Positions 54,235 through 64,000 of a stretch of 64,000 bases of DNA are shown piece after piece; the first letter of the stretch is position 1; every line of letters starts with the position of its first letter. The stretch is from contig CP092864.1 of the NCBI GenBank assembly GCA_030710605.1, positions 144,955,261 through 145,019,260 of the forward strand. Reading direction: 5' to 3'. Made by a program: the position numbers and the translations under genes. This DNA is from Cordylochernes scorpioides (taxonomy: Eukaryota; Arthropoda; Arachnida; Pseudoscorpiones; Chernetidae). A model generated the notes under the pieces. The model did no database searches, was not told the DNA's origin, and saw only the letters and a list, made by a program, of their open reading frames with translations.

Positions 54235-54450
54235 ATAAGTTTCTTTTTTATTTATGAAAAATCATTTTTAACTTCAAAGAGAAATATTTAATATTCCTAA
54301 CTTTTGGATGACGTATGAAAAGGTTGAATATATGAAGAGTGATGGTCTATATATGAATGGATGACGTATGGAAGGGTGAAAAATATGAAGAGTAATGGCG
54401 AACGGAAAAATAAAAGTGTCCAGGAGCGGGAATCGAACCCACAACCTTCT
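54235..54450 (-). mobile_element. SINE-3 partial copy
   Basis: One arm (GAGAAATATTTAATATTCCT, GAAGAGTAATGGCGAACGGA) plus the first part of the tRNA-like centre (GGGAATCGAACCCACAACC). A short internal duplication of GGATGACGTATG... is present. The second arm is lost. Confidence 0.65.
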
Positions 54451-54960
54451 ATTATATATATATATAATTATTTATAATAAATACTCCATTGGAATTATTA
54501 AAGATTATTAATTATACCCTATTGAAGAGAGAGAAAACTCAAAATAAAATATCTACGTGACCTAGTGACTAACACTGGGAGGTTAAAAATGTTCTAAATT
54601 AAAAATATATATATTTATTTATTTCAATTCTTTTAAAAAACTACACATTCACTAGAAAATATATTTATATTATGTAAGAGGCATATTAAATATTTAAGTA
54701 GTTTTTTAAAAGATAAAACTTTCTATTTTAAAAATCGGAAAGTTTTTAAAAGTTTAGCTTCTCTTTTCCATTGAAGCCAATGATTACTTGAATATATATA
54801 TATATATATATATACCACCTTTTTATTTTATTCTATTTCAACACACAAAATACGATATCCTAGCTATGGACAATTGCATCAATTTACATTTTCAAACTGA
54901 AAAAGTTATAAACATATTATACAAGAAAATATCTTTTAATAAAAGTTAAACAATAAGATA
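54450..54960. other. No gene; AT-rich with TA microsatellite
   Basis: (TA)n at about 54793-54814. No recognisable gene. Confidence 0.6.
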
Positions 54961-54962
54961 TA

Positions 54963-56453
54963 CACTGGTGTCCAAAAAATAAGAAACTTTTGTTTTTTAA
55001 TGATATGTTTTAAAATATACAACGCTAAAAGCTAAAAAGTAATTTAATTAGGTAGTTTAAGTCGTAGAATTTATTTATCGCAACCAATCGATTCGATAAA
55101 ATTGAAAATATGCAAATTTTTGCTTGTCTTTATAAGTGTGCTATTTGGCGTGTCGTTTACCCCATCTAAGAATTGTCCAATTATAATTTTATTTAAAAAT
55201 CAGTTAATTATGAGTTAACGAAAAATTTTAGCAGATGATTTAAAATGTAGAGCTGTTGGAAGAATGGAGGCAGGGCAATCACAAGTTGAAGTAGCAAAAT
55301 GTCTAAATATGAATAAATCTGTGGTCAGCAAAATATGGAAACAGTTCATTGAGACAGGAATCATCAAAAGAAAAGAATGTTCTAGTAGAAAAAGAAAAAC
55401 AGCTACCTCTGAAGACCGTTATCTGGTCGTAACTGCCAAGCGCCATAGGGAGATGACATCTATTCAACTCTCTAATGAACTCTCAAGTGCTACTGGAACG
55501 AGAATTTCAAGACAAACTGTTTACCGAAGGCTTCACGAAGGTGCTCTTTATGCAAGACGACCAATGGTCTGTATCCCTTTAACCTCTGCTCACTGGAGAG
55601 CTCGCTTGAATTGGTGCTTGGAACATCACGCCTGGACTCATGATCAGTGGGCCAATGTTCTCTTCAGTGACAAGTCAATATTTAGTTTAAACACAGATTC
55701 TCGACGAGTTTTCATCTGGAGGGAGCCTGGAACCCGCTATCATCCCAGTAACATCAGGGAAATAGGCTGTTTTAGAAGGGGCAGTCTCTTAGTCTGGGCT
55801 GGCATCAGTTCTAGCAGACGCACACCCCTCCACATTTTTCTGGGGGCACTTTAACTGCCCAAAGGTACAGGGACGAGATCCTTGAGCCCTATCTAAGACC
55901 TTATAGAGATCAAATTGGCCACAATTTAATTTTAATGGACGATAATGCTCGTCCGCATAGGGCTAGGCTAGTCAATGAATATCTCCAGAGTGAGAATATT
56001 CGAAGGATGGATTGGCCAGCCAGATCTCCGGACCTGAATCCAATAGAGCATGTGTGGGATGCTCTAGGGAGGCGTATTGGAGCTCGTCACCCCTCTCCCA
56101 GAACCCTCGTTGAGCTAAGAACTGCTCTATTGGAGGAGTGGGGTTTACTACCCCTGGACCTCCTCCAAAGCCTGGTAAACAGTATGAGGGCTTGCTGTGA
56201 GACCTTGAGAGCTGTTAGAGGTGATCATACTCCCTATTGATATCTTATTGCTTTAAGATCTGGAACCTTAGCTTTGGGTATGTTGGTAATAATTTGCATA
56301 TTTCATAATTTCAAATATTTTTTTTTATTTTCATATAGCTAGTCAAATTCTCCATAGTTTAAACTATTTGTATACTAAATTTTATATTTGTTAATAAATT
56401 AGCTTTTGAGAAATTTCAATATTAGTTAAGTTTCTTATTTTTGGACACCAGTG
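54963..56453 (+). mobile_element. Tc1-like transposon, 1491 bp, nearly intact
   Basis: Terminal inverted repeats CACTGGTGTCCAAAAAATAA (left) and TTATTTTTGGACACCAGTG (right) with TA target duplication at 54961-54962 and 56454-56455. One transposase reading region lies inside, broken as described in the next entry. Confidence 0.92.
55210..56240 (+). pseudogene. Tc1-like transposase (DD34E), two lesions
   Basis: The enzyme cuts and re-inserts the element at TA sites in the nucleus. Visible parts: helix-turn-helix DNA-binding region (AVGRMEAGQSQVEVAKCL...VVSKIWKQF, ISRQTVYRRLHE), first catalytic aspartate in VLFSDKSIFSLNTD (~55665), VWAGISS, second aspartate in LMDDNARPHRARL (~55935), and glutamate in SPDLNPIEHVWD (~56045). 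An ATG at 55210 is followed two codons later by TAA, and a one-base loss in the G5 run at about 55845 shifts the frame before TAQRYRDEI. Otherwise open and well conserved, so inactivation is recent. Confidence 0.9.
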
Positions 56454-56597
56454 TATTAGGAACTTGATCCTTCTAGGTTAGAAAGATAATCATTATATAT
56501 ATTTACCACGCGAATTTATATTTAAAAGTTACAAAATAATTTGTCATTAATGATCACATATAACTTGAATCATGAAAATTTCTCTTATAGAACTGTA

Positions 56598-57460
56598 AAA
56601 AGATTATAAAAACGAAGAGAAAATTATTTATTTTTACTATACATGGGCTACGAGCTTTCGGGCAGCCTCGCCCTTCTACAGGTAAAGATACATGGTGGCA
56701 AAAGGCTTTATATAAGATTCCATTTTTAAAATATATTTACATATAAGAAGAATATAGGACGGTTAAAATATAACATAAGATAAAAAATATTTTGCAAATC
56801 TAAAACTATTGTATATGATATTTACAAATATGCTAATCATGTAATGTCATATGACAATCAATTGGCAAATTAGCAGATGGTTATACTATGAAAATATACA
56901 ATGAAACCGGACAACAAATGTTCAACCCGCCATCAGCGGCCACATTGGTTTAATGGTTATTTAGGTTATTACATATGTCTTGGTATTGTATAGGCAAATC
57001 TATGTGTCGGTTAATGCTGTTTGTTGATATGGATAATATGGCCTCTATGATCAGTCTTTGGTATTTATTGGAGATGTTATTGTATATGGTGGTGGGAGAA
57101 GTTAGATTGAATGAGTGGCCGGTGGTGTTAATATGATTGAAGATAAGCGACCTGTTGTCTCTGTTGGTAATGCATCTACCGTGTTCGGTCATCCTGATGG
57201 CCACGGACCTACCAGTCTCGCCTATGTAAGATGCACTGCAATCGTTACATGAGACTGAGTAGACCGAGCCACCAGAGGACCGAGCAACGGTAGATCTAGG
57301 TAATCTGGTGATAGGGTGTCTGAGGATGGCGCCGATGCTATTGCTATTAGTAAAGTGGGTGTTAATTCCGTGGGTTCTGAGGATGCGGGAGATGGCGACT
57401 GATTGGGTGGAAAAGGGAAGTATACAACTGTTTCTGGTGATTGCAGGGGGTCTAACGGAA
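56598..57460 (-). repeat. Inverted 3' copy of the Penelope-like element
   Basis: Encodes on the minus strand the same GIY-YIG C-terminus (ending QDICNNLNNH) as 58480-58810 and the same 3' end. The match stops sharply at 57460/58301, where the left sequence continues CATCTTTCACCTGCC. Confidence 0.9.
56648..56685 (-). ncRNA. Hammerhead-like motif, left end
   Basis: Exact inverted copy of 59076-59113. Confidence 0.6.
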
Positions 57461-58810
57461 CATCTTTCACCTGCCTATAAGCTGTCCAAATATCTGACTG
57501 GCCTACTCACACCTTGGGTGAAGGCCATTCCACAATCCTCTGCCATTAGGGATATCCCTTCATTCGTGCAGTCCATTAACTCTCTCTGCCCTGTCCCCAA
57601 CACCGTTATGGTGTCTTATGATGTGGTTGCCATGTATCTTTCCCTCCCCCACCAGCTTATCATTAGGCACTTGACTAGTTTCTTACAGGATAACCAGGTA
57701 GATCACCGTACCGCAGAGTCCATAGTCGCACTATCCTCACTGTGTTTGGACTTTACTACTTTCACATTTAACAACCAGTTGTTCAAACAAATCAGAGGCT
57801 CGCCCATGGGCAGCCCACTATCCTCCCCACTTGCAGAAATAGTCATGGCCAACATAGACCACTGGGTCCAACAGCAAATTGCACCGGGCATTCACATGTG
57901 GCGGAGATATATTGATGATATCTTCTGCATATGTGATACCGGACAAGAAATCAATATCTTAAACTCTCTAAACTCCTATCATCCCGAGATCTCTTTCACC
58001 CTAGAATTGGAAAACAGGTCCGTATTGCCGTATCTTGATATACTGGTCATCCGTACTGCCTCTCATTACCACACCACCGTATACCACAAGGTTAACAATC
58101 CCACATTTTATACAGACTACAAATCTTCATGTCCCCTATCGCACAAAATAAATACTGTCCGTACTCTTACCAAGAGATTGTTCACCCACTGCTCCCTCCC
58201 ACTGTTTAGAACCATTGAATTTTCCCTAATCACTAAACAGTTGGCCCGGTCCCAATACCCCCCCCCCCATTTCATACATAAGTATAAATTTGACCCTTCT
58301 TCCGTTAGACCCCCTGCAAACACCAGAAACAGTTGTATACTTCCCTTTTCCACCCAATCAGTCGCCATCTCCCGCATCCTCAGAACCCACGGAATTAACA
58401 CCCACTTTACTAATAGCAATAGCATCGGCGCCATCCTCAGACACCCTATCACCAGATTACCTAGATCTACCGTTGCTCGGTCCTCTGGTGGCTCGGTCTA
58501 CTCAGTCTCATGTAACGATTGCAGTGCATCTTACATAGGCGAGACTGGTAGGTCCGTGGCCATCAGGATGACCGAACACGGTAGATGCATTACCAACAGA
58601 GACAACAGGTCGCTTATCTTCAATCATATTAACACCACCGGCCACTCATTCAATCTAACTTCTCCCACCACCATATACAATAACATCTCCAATAAATACC
58701 AAAGACTGATCATAGAGGCCATATTATCCATATCAACAAACAGCATTAACCGACACATAGATTTGCCTATACAATACCAAGACATATGTAATAACCTAAA
58801 TAACCATTAA
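57308..58810 (+). CDS. Penelope-like reverse transcriptase and GIY-YIG endonuclease, 5'-truncated
   Basis: A 500-codon open frame. Codons 1-51 are antisense sequence from the inverted arm, so genuine Penelope protein begins near codon 52 (HLSPAYKLSKYL). Reverse transcriptase: motif A SYDVVAMYL (~104), motif B IRGSPMGSPLSSPLAE (~162), motif C WRRYIDDIF (~198), motif D-like LPYLDILV (~240). Endonuclease: SVYSVSCNDCSASYIGETGR (~395-415), with histidine in MTEH and glutamate in QRLIIEAI. The family primes at nicked chromosomal DNA with this nuclease and copies its RNA there. No stops or frameshifts, so the copy is young, but the N-terminal third is missing. Confidence 0.9.
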   Translation: MIGCLRMAPMLLLLVKWVLIPWVLRMREMATDWVEKGSIQLFLVIAGGLTEHLSPAYKLSKYLTGLLTPWVKAIPQSSAIRDIPSFVQSINSLCPVPNTVMVSYDVVAMYLSLPHQLIIRHLTSFLQDNQVDHRTAESIVALSSLCLDFTTFTFNNQLFKQIRGSPMGSPLSSPLAEIVMANIDHWVQQQIAPGIHMWRRYIDDIFCICDTGQEINILNSLNSYHPEISFTLELENRSVLPYLDILVIRTASHYHTTVYHKVNNPTFYTDYKSSCPLSHKINTVRTLTKRLFTHCSLPLFRTIEFSLITKQLARSQYPPPHFIHKYKFDPSSVRPPANTRNSCILPFSTQSVAISRILRTHGINTHFTNSNSIGAILRHPITRLPRSTVARSSGGSVYSVSCNDCSASYIGETGRSVAIRMTEHGRCITNRDNRSLIFNHINTTGHSFNLTSPTTIYNNISNKYQRLIIEAILSISTNSINRHIDLPIQYQDICNNLNNH

Positions 58811-59075
58811 ACCAATGTGGCCGCTGATGGCGGGTTGAACATTTGTTGTCCGGTTTCATTGTATATTTTCATAGTATAACCATCTGCTAATTTGCCAATT
58901 GATTGTCATATGACATTACATGATTAGCATATTTGTAAATATCATATACAATAGTTTTAGATTTGCAAAATATTTTTTATCTTATGTTATATTTTAACCG
59001 TCCTATATTCTTCTTATATGTAAATATATTTTAAAAAATGGAATCTTATATAAAGCCTTTTGCCACCATGTATCT

Positions 59076-59113
59076 TTACCTGTAGAAGGGCGAGGCTGCC
59101 CGAAAGCTCGTAG
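59076..59113 (+). ncRNA. Hammerhead-like motif, right end
   Basis: Stem I TTAC/GTAG, core CTGTAGA (A6 replaced by T), stem II GGGC...GCCC, GAAA, self-complementary AGCT, cleavage base C. One core base departs from consensus; all helices can form, stem III only in a dimer. Located 50 bp from the element's 3' end. Confidence 0.6.
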
Positions 59114-59197
59114 CCCATGTATAGTAAAAATAAATAATTTTCTCTTCGTTTTTATAATCTTTTAATGATCACATATATAACTAACTAATGGAAATTA

Positions 59198-59276
59198 CAC
59201 TCATGGACAAAACTTAAGAAGTTGTACCTTTTAGCATGTATATCGGGATTCAGACAATAACTCTGAAAAATACACT
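59198..59276 (+). repeat. MITE family A left end
   Basis: TACACTCATGGACAAAACTT to ATAACTCTGAAAAATACACT, cut by the LTR element that starts at 59277. ACACT just before the LTR is the presumptive 5-bp target. Confidence 0.75.
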
Positions 59277-59545
59277 TGTGGGGGCCGAGAGACTTCCTTC
59301 CTGCCTGCTGGGATGACGGACCACGCCGTCAGCAAACATATAAGCGGGGGACATGAAATAGGAGATGACCACCGCTGTGCGGCGCGGCGGAGATCTGCGG
59401 AATTGAAGGAGAACCAGAATAGACATTCTAGGGTGTTGTCCTTTTTGTCTTCCTCTAAAAATGTAGCTAACAAGTAATACCAATAAAACACTAACTTTGA
59501 AATACTTTCTGAGCCATCGCTGGACTAATAAATCGACACACTACA
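59277..59545 (+). repeat. 5' LTR, 269 bp
   Basis: TGTGGGGGCCGAGAGACTTC to GACACACTACA. The visible part of the 3' LTR (63847-64000) differs by a few substitutions and a short GC indel (GCGGCGCGGCGG versus GCGGCGG). Confidence 0.92.
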
Positions 59546-59546
59546 T

Positions 59547-59561
59547 TGGTGAGCCGGACGT
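59547..59561 (+). promoter_or_regulatory. Primer-binding site, tRNA-Trp type
   Basis: TGGTGAGCCGGACGT, one base after the LTR, differs at two positions from the complement of the eukaryotic tRNA-Trp 3' end (TGGTGACCCCGACGT). It would prime minus-strand synthesis. Confidence 0.75.
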
Positions 59562-59779
59562 TATCGAAAAGAAAAATCATATGAAGATTTCAAGAGATAA
59601 AGAAATTCAAAATTTGATTCAAGCTTGAAAAGAAATTTCATCCAAGATATCGGGATATCATCTCAAGACTAAGATAAGTTTTTATATTATCTTCCTTGTT
59701 ATTTTATCTCAATATTTTTATTTCTAACTTTATCTCTAAATATATCTAGCTGTTGTGCCGAATTTTAAATTTACGTAAA
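59562..59779 (+). other. Untranslated leader
   Basis: AT-rich leader between the primer site and the first Gag ATG at 59780. Confidence 0.7.
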
Positions 59780-60600
59780 ATGGAAACGGAAAATAAGCCT
59801 AGCGATACCACAGAAATATGCAAAGTTAGTGTTAAAATTCCGCCTTTCTGGGTTGAAAAACCTGAAATATGGTTCTTCCAGGTAGAGGCACAGTTCAAAA
59901 TGGTGGAAATTTTCAGGAAGACACTACATTTAATTATTTGATCTCCCAATTAGAACCTAAATATATAGAAAACATTTGGGACATAATTAATAGCAAAATT
60001 GACAACAAGTACTCTGAATGTAAATTACGACTACTCGGATTGTTCAGAGAGAGTGAAGGGTTGAGAATTAAAATGTTAAATTCTGGTATAGAGCTCGGAG
60101 ACATGAAGCCGAGCCAGTTATTACAAAAGCTCAGATCCCTCGGTACCCCAGATATCTCTGACAATTTAATAAACACTTTATGGCTCGATAAATTGCCCAC
60201 ATCCATAAAGAATATACTCATTTCAAGCGATGAGGACATTAGAAAATTGGCCATAATGGCCGATAAAATAAATAAAATAAACCCTTCCAAAGAAATATAT
60301 GATGCGGAAGTGCCTTCTTCCTCAACAGATCGCTTGATCGCCAAATTGGAAATTCTTGAACCTCAGGTGTCCGAATTGAGACTGGATAGATCTAGATCTC
60401 GATCCAAAACTAGGAATCAGTCATGGGCGAGAAGTAATTCTCAAAGATCCTTCGATCCAAGAGTAAGATATTGCTATTACCATTTTCGCTATGGATCTAA
60501 TTGCTTGCAAAATAAATGCAGGCCTCCGTGCAGTTGGAAAGAGTCGGGAAAACTCCAACTGGCGGACAGAGTAGCAACATACTCTTCTGCCGGCATTCAG
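59780..60600 (+). pseudogene. Gag region, one frameshift
   Basis: Starts METENKPSDTTEICK at 59780, giving VKIPPFWVEKPEIWFFQVEA, the N-terminal Gag motif common in arthropod gypsy elements. A shift near 59912 moves to another frame, which continues FNYLISQLEPKY to a basic SRSRSKTRNQS stretch and CYYHFRYGSN...CRPPC. That last motif is C-x2-H...C...C (CHCC) rather than the retroviral CCHC knuckle. Gag packages the RNA into cytoplasmic particles. Confidence 0.85.
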
Positions 60601-61170
60601 GATTGTCGCAATCTCCGATTATTTGTTACAGACAAAAACACGGTAATGCGTTTTTTGGTGGACAATGGTGCTGTGATATCTCTATAATACCACCAAAGGA
60701 TAAAAATAGGATGCCTAGCTCTGATTATAAATTATATGCAGCCAATGGTACAGAAATTGTTACCTATGGAACAAAGGTTAGAAATTTGGATATCGGACTT
60801 CGACGTCAATTTCAATGGCTTTTTGTAATCGCCAATACTAACAGAGCTATAATAGGAGCAGACTGTCTGAACAACTTTGGATTGGTAATTGATATAAAAA
60901 ATAAACGCCTAATTGATGGAATAACTAATATTTCCATAAGAGGCGTCATTCAGTCAATCTCAGACATGGGAAATATTTGCACTCTAAATTCATCATCCAA
61001 GGTCAGCGCTATCCTAACCAAGTATCCTAACCTATGTAGGCCACCTTCAGATTTTGTAGAAGCAAAACATAACGTTAAGCATTATATTCCTACAAGAGGT
61101 CAGCCAATTTACTCAAAGGCCCGTCGTCTAGATCCACAGAGATTAACTCATGCTAAGGCAGAATTTTAAT
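60600..61170 (+). pseudogene. Protease and linker
   Basis: LRLFVTDKNTVMRFLVDNGA carries DNG where aspartic proteases have DTG or DSG. The frame shifts near 60680 to continue SIIPPKDKN. IIGADCLNNFGLVIDI is the conserved C-terminal protease segment (~60855). A TAA at 61167-61169 interrupts the linker before the reverse transcriptase; the same frame resumes at once. Confidence 0.85.
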
Positions 61171-61172
61171 AT

Positions 61173-62102
61173 ATGTTGAATAATGGAATAATTAGACCCT
61201 CAAATTCTCCTTGGGCGAGTCCACTACATTTAGTTTCAATAAAGGACGAATCACTAAGACCTTGTGGTGATTATAGAAGACTCAATGCAGTTACACTTCC
61301 AGATCGTTATCCAATCCCTAGACTGGACGATTTCCACCACATCTTAAAAGGTACTCGTGTGTACTTAAAAATAGACCTATGCAAGGCATTCTATCAAATT
61401 CCAATTGCTGAAGAGGATAAACCAAAGACTGCCATCATTACTCCTTTTGGGCTATTCGAATTTAATGTAATTAGTTTCGGTCTTAGAAATGCTACTGCCA
61501 CCTTTCAGAGATTCATGCATGAAGTCTTAAGAAATTTGAACTTTGCATTTGTCTACTTAGATGATATTCTGGTAGCCTCTAAAACGGAAGAAGAGCATTA
61601 TAGCCACCTTGAAACCTTATTCAGCAGACTAGATTCCTATGGATTAAGAATCAATATTTCTAAATCTAAATTCCTGGTACAGGAAATTGATTTTCTGGGA
61701 TACCTCATTACCTCTCACGGTGTGAAACCACTCCCAACAAAGGTTCAAGCTATTTTAGAATATAAGAAACCAAAAACAGGTCATGAATTACGCATATTTT
61801 TGGGAATGCTAAACTTTTATCGTAGTTATTTGAACAATGCAGCAGAGACTCAGGCAATCCTTCATGAATACTTGAGGGGTGCCAAGAAAAAAGATAGAAG
61901 CCAAATTAAATGGACTGAAGAAGCTGAAGTTCAGTTTGACCAATGCAAACAAGCCCTAGCTAATACAGCACTGTTAGCCTACCCCGATGCTGAACTGCCT
62001 ATCTCACTCTGTACAGATGCTTCAGATCGAGCAGTTGGATCAGTTTTCCAACAGCTTGACAATAATACATGGAAACCAATAGATTTTTCTCTAAAAAATT
62101 AA
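61173..62102 (+). pseudogene. Reverse transcriptase
   Basis: Open over 309 codons: PSNSPWASPLHLV, RPCGDYRRLNAVT, YLKIDLCKAFYQIP (catalytic D, ~61370), ITPFGLFEFNVISFGLRNAT, FVYLDDILVAS (catalytic YLDD, ~61555), FLGYLIT and the connection region. RNase H begins with ISLCTDASDRAVGSVFQQ (~62005). A shift in the A6 run at about 62093 ends the frame. Confidence 0.92.
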
Positions 62103-63310
62103 ATCCTGCTCAATGCAATTATAGTACATATGATAGAGAGCTTCTCGCAATATATTTGTCTATCAAATTCTTCAAGCACCTGCTTGAGGCACGTGAATTT
62201 ACAATTTTGACTGATCACAAACCTTTAATTTACGCATTCAAACAAAAAAATGAGAAAGCTTCTCCTATACAATTAAGACATCTACAATACATCTCCCAAT
62301 TCACTACTGACATCAAGTACATAAAAGGTACTGACAACATAATCGCCGATGCTCTGTCCAGAGTTGATGCTATCACAACTATCGACTATGAAGAGATCGC
62401 CAAAGAACAAATTGGTGATTCAGAACTACAAAACCTGATATCAAAGAATACCTCTCTAAAATTTAAGCAATGCCCACTACAATCATGCAAATTGTTATGG
62501 TGCGACGTGTCTACCAATAATATTAGACCATTCATTCCAATTAAATTCCGAATGATGGTTTTTAAGAACTTCCACGAACTCTCACACCCAGGCATCAAAG
62601 CCACTACTAAACAAATAACATCAATATTTATTTGGCCTAATATGAATAAAGACATTAGGAAATGGGCTCAAGCTTGTGTCAACTGCCAAAAGTGCAAGGT
62701 GTCGATACACACGAAATCAGAAATAGGCAAATATAAAGAAGTGGATGAAAGATTTAGTGTTGTGCACATCGATCTAATTGGTCCTTTATCTCCATCGAAT
62801 GGCAACATCTACTGTCTGACCTGTATCGATAGGTACACCAGCTGGATGGAAGTTGTTCCGCTACCAGATATGAAGTCTGAAACGGTGGCGAGAGCGTTCT
62901 ACGAAAACTGGATTGTTAGATTTGGAGCACCGCATACAGTGATATCAGATCAAGGCAAGCAGTTTACTTCTCAACTTTTCAAAGATTTAACAACGCTGTG
63001 TGGTATCAAACTTCGTCATTCCACGGCGTATCACCCTCAGTGTAACGGGAAGATCGAAAGGCTTCATAGAACCATTAAAACTGTCATTCGTGCCCACAAT
63101 AATATTAAGTGGACAGAAACGCTGCCAACAGTTCTCCTAGGCTTGCGTGCTGTGCTATTAACAAAGATAACAACCATTCTTTGTCTCAAATGGTATATGG
63201 CAACACCATCAGACTGCCTGGCGAATTCTTTGATGATTCTAAACATCCCCTGGATGCAAAGGAATTTGTTCAACAGCTTCAAAAGCAAATGGAATTGCTC
63301 AAACCCTTGA
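62069..63310 (+). pseudogene. RNase H and integrase
   Basis: RNase H: YDRELLAIYLSIKFFKHLLE and TILTDHKPLIYA, ending ADALSRVDA. Integrase: HHCC zinc domain (HELSHPG...CVNCQKCK, ~62570-62700), catalytic D in VVHIDLIGPL (~62765), D in VISDQGKQFTS (~62940), E in CNGKIERLHRTIK (~63045). A frameshift at about 63150 moves to the next entry's frame. Confidence 0.92.
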
Positions 63311-63738
63311 ATGAAAAACATCATTCAAAGACTAAAGTATTTGTCCATAAAGTTCTGAAAACATGTTCACATGTATTTATCAGGACAGATCGAGTGAAGA
63401 AACCTCTGGAACCACCATATGAGGGACCCTTCCCAGTCCTTGATAGAACAGACAAGTACTTCACACTCAAAGTGAATGGAAGAAATGTGACCATATCGAT
63501 TGACCGATTGCGACCTGCTTACTTACTGGCAGATTCGGACAATCTAACTTCAGAACACCCTACTGCAGCAAGACCGATCGTGTCGGGAGCGCTGCCTTCT
63601 ACATCGTTCCAACAGAATCCTGACCCACCAGATGTGGAGAAGTACATAGAATTCCAAGGAACAGGATCGGCACCAGACCTGACTAGGACAAGATCGGGGA
63701 GAATAATCAAGAAACCCGTGAGATTTAAGGAGCAATAG
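63109..63738 (+). pseudogene. Integrase C-terminal part and tail
   Basis: After the frameshift, INKDNNHSLSQMVYGNTIRL, then HVFIRTDRVKKPLEPPYEGP with the GPF-like YEGPFPVL, and a variable tail ending RSGRIIKKPVRFKEQ, stop at 63738. The codons before ~63150 in this frame are not part of the element's protein. Confidence 0.88.
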
Positions 63739-63833
63739 ACTATATATATCCTTTTTATTTTTTCTTGTCTACATTGATGATGTATATATATTGTAATTAA
63801 CCACTTTGTGCACCGAATCGTGACTTCGCCACT

Positions 63834-63846
63834 GGAAGGGGAGTAC
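63834..63846 (+). promoter_or_regulatory. Polypurine tract
   Basis: GGAAGGGGAGTAC immediately upstream of the 3' LTR; primes plus-strand synthesis. Confidence 0.75.
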
Positions 63847-64000
63847 TGTGGGGGCCGAGAGACTTCCTGCCTGCCTGCTGGGATGACGGACCACGCCGTC
63901 AGCAAACATACAAGCGGGGACATGAAATAGGATATGACCACCGCTGTGCGGCGGAGATCAGCGGAATTGAAGGAGAACCAGAATAGACATTCTAGGGTGT
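63847..64000 (+). repeat. 3' LTR, partial
   Basis: First 154 bp of the LTR, matching 59277 onward. It runs off the window. Confidence 0.92.

Larger units (their letters stand above)
56598..59163. mobile_element. Penelope-like element in head-to-head inverted arrangement
   Basis: The right part (57461-59163, +) is a 5'-truncated element with coding region, 3' UTR and hammerhead-like end. The left part (56598-57460, -) is an inverted copy of its last ~863 bp (58301-59163), almost identical. Both 3' ends point outward. AATGATCACATATA is present at 56538 and 59164, a candidate imperfect target duplication. This partial inverted-dimer layout is characteristic of Penelope insertions. Confidence 0.88.
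59277..64000 (+). mobile_element. CsRn1-like Ty3/gypsy retrotransposon, 3' LTR cut by the window end
   Basis: 269-bp 5' LTR, tRNA-Trp-type primer site, one fused Gag-Pol region, polypurine tract and the first 154 bp of the 3' LTR. The CHCC-type Gag motif and tRNA-Trp primer are hallmarks of the CsRn1 clade (CsRn1, Kabuki). The coding region carries four frameshifts and one stop, so it is dead, though recently. Confidence 0.9.

Overview
This is an AT-rich, intron-scale stretch of an animal nuclear genome in which almost every recognisable feature is a transposable element or a repeat grown from one. I found no host protein-coding gene I could defend. The mix of elements (Tc1/mariner, a hAT, pogo-like MITEs, tRNA-headed SINEs, Jockey/R1-type LINE tails, a CsRn1-like Ty3/gypsy element with a CHCC Gag motif, and many Penelope-like elements with hammerhead ribozymes) fits an arthropod. 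A chelicerate is plausible from the flavour of the transposase and RNase H fragments, but that is inference. A 100-N assembly gap lies at 41330-41429.

Layout. 0-6 kb: LINE and SINE remnants, two large MITEs inflated by tandem arrays (127-bp and 76-bp units), a foldback element, and a U6 snRNA copy wedged between a MITE end and a SINE. 6-12 kb: Penelope-like remnants with hammerheads, a Helitron-like end, a pogo MITE and LTR fragments. 12.3-14.2 kb: a pogo-like MITE full of 91-bp repeats. 14.8-16.6 kb: a hAT element with a perfect 8-bp target duplication. 17-22.6 kb: SINEs, a mariner pseudogene, and palindromic tRNA-cored retroposons. 22.6-24.4 kb: a tRNA-Val-like and a broken tRNA-Ser copy, a LINE tail, and a solo LTR. 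25-34 kb: interspersed repeats, foldbacks and a decayed Penelope endonuclease domain. 34.9-44 kb: a 96-bp array, more MITEs, the clearest hammerheads, the gap, nested SINE/MITE insertions and a 75-bp array. 45.0-50.2 kb: an LTR retrotransposon (minus strand, internally deleted) flanked by TATA. 50.5-54.5 kb: a decayed Tc1, SINE tails and a minisatellite. 55.0-56.5 kb: a nearly intact Tc1. 56.6-59.2 kb: a recent Penelope-like element in an inverted head-to-head arrangement. 59.3 kb to the window end: a nearly complete CsRn1-like element with scattered frame breaks, inserted in a MITE.

Three themes link the pieces. First, hammerhead or hammerhead-like motifs mark many Penelope-derived ends. They usually have a very short self-complementary stem III (A-N-N'-U or longer), which would suit dimeric ribozymes. 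Several families occur as inverted pairs with the motifs pointing outward, like the large recent copy at 56.6-59.2 kb. Second, at least four of the five main tandem arrays lie inside or against MITE ends, and the 127-bp unit looks like a retroposon 3' end plus one copy of its MITE target site. Third, a repeated motif with permuted core order (GAAA before CTGATGA), closed by a covarying 5-bp stem, may be a circularly permuted relative of the hammerhead.
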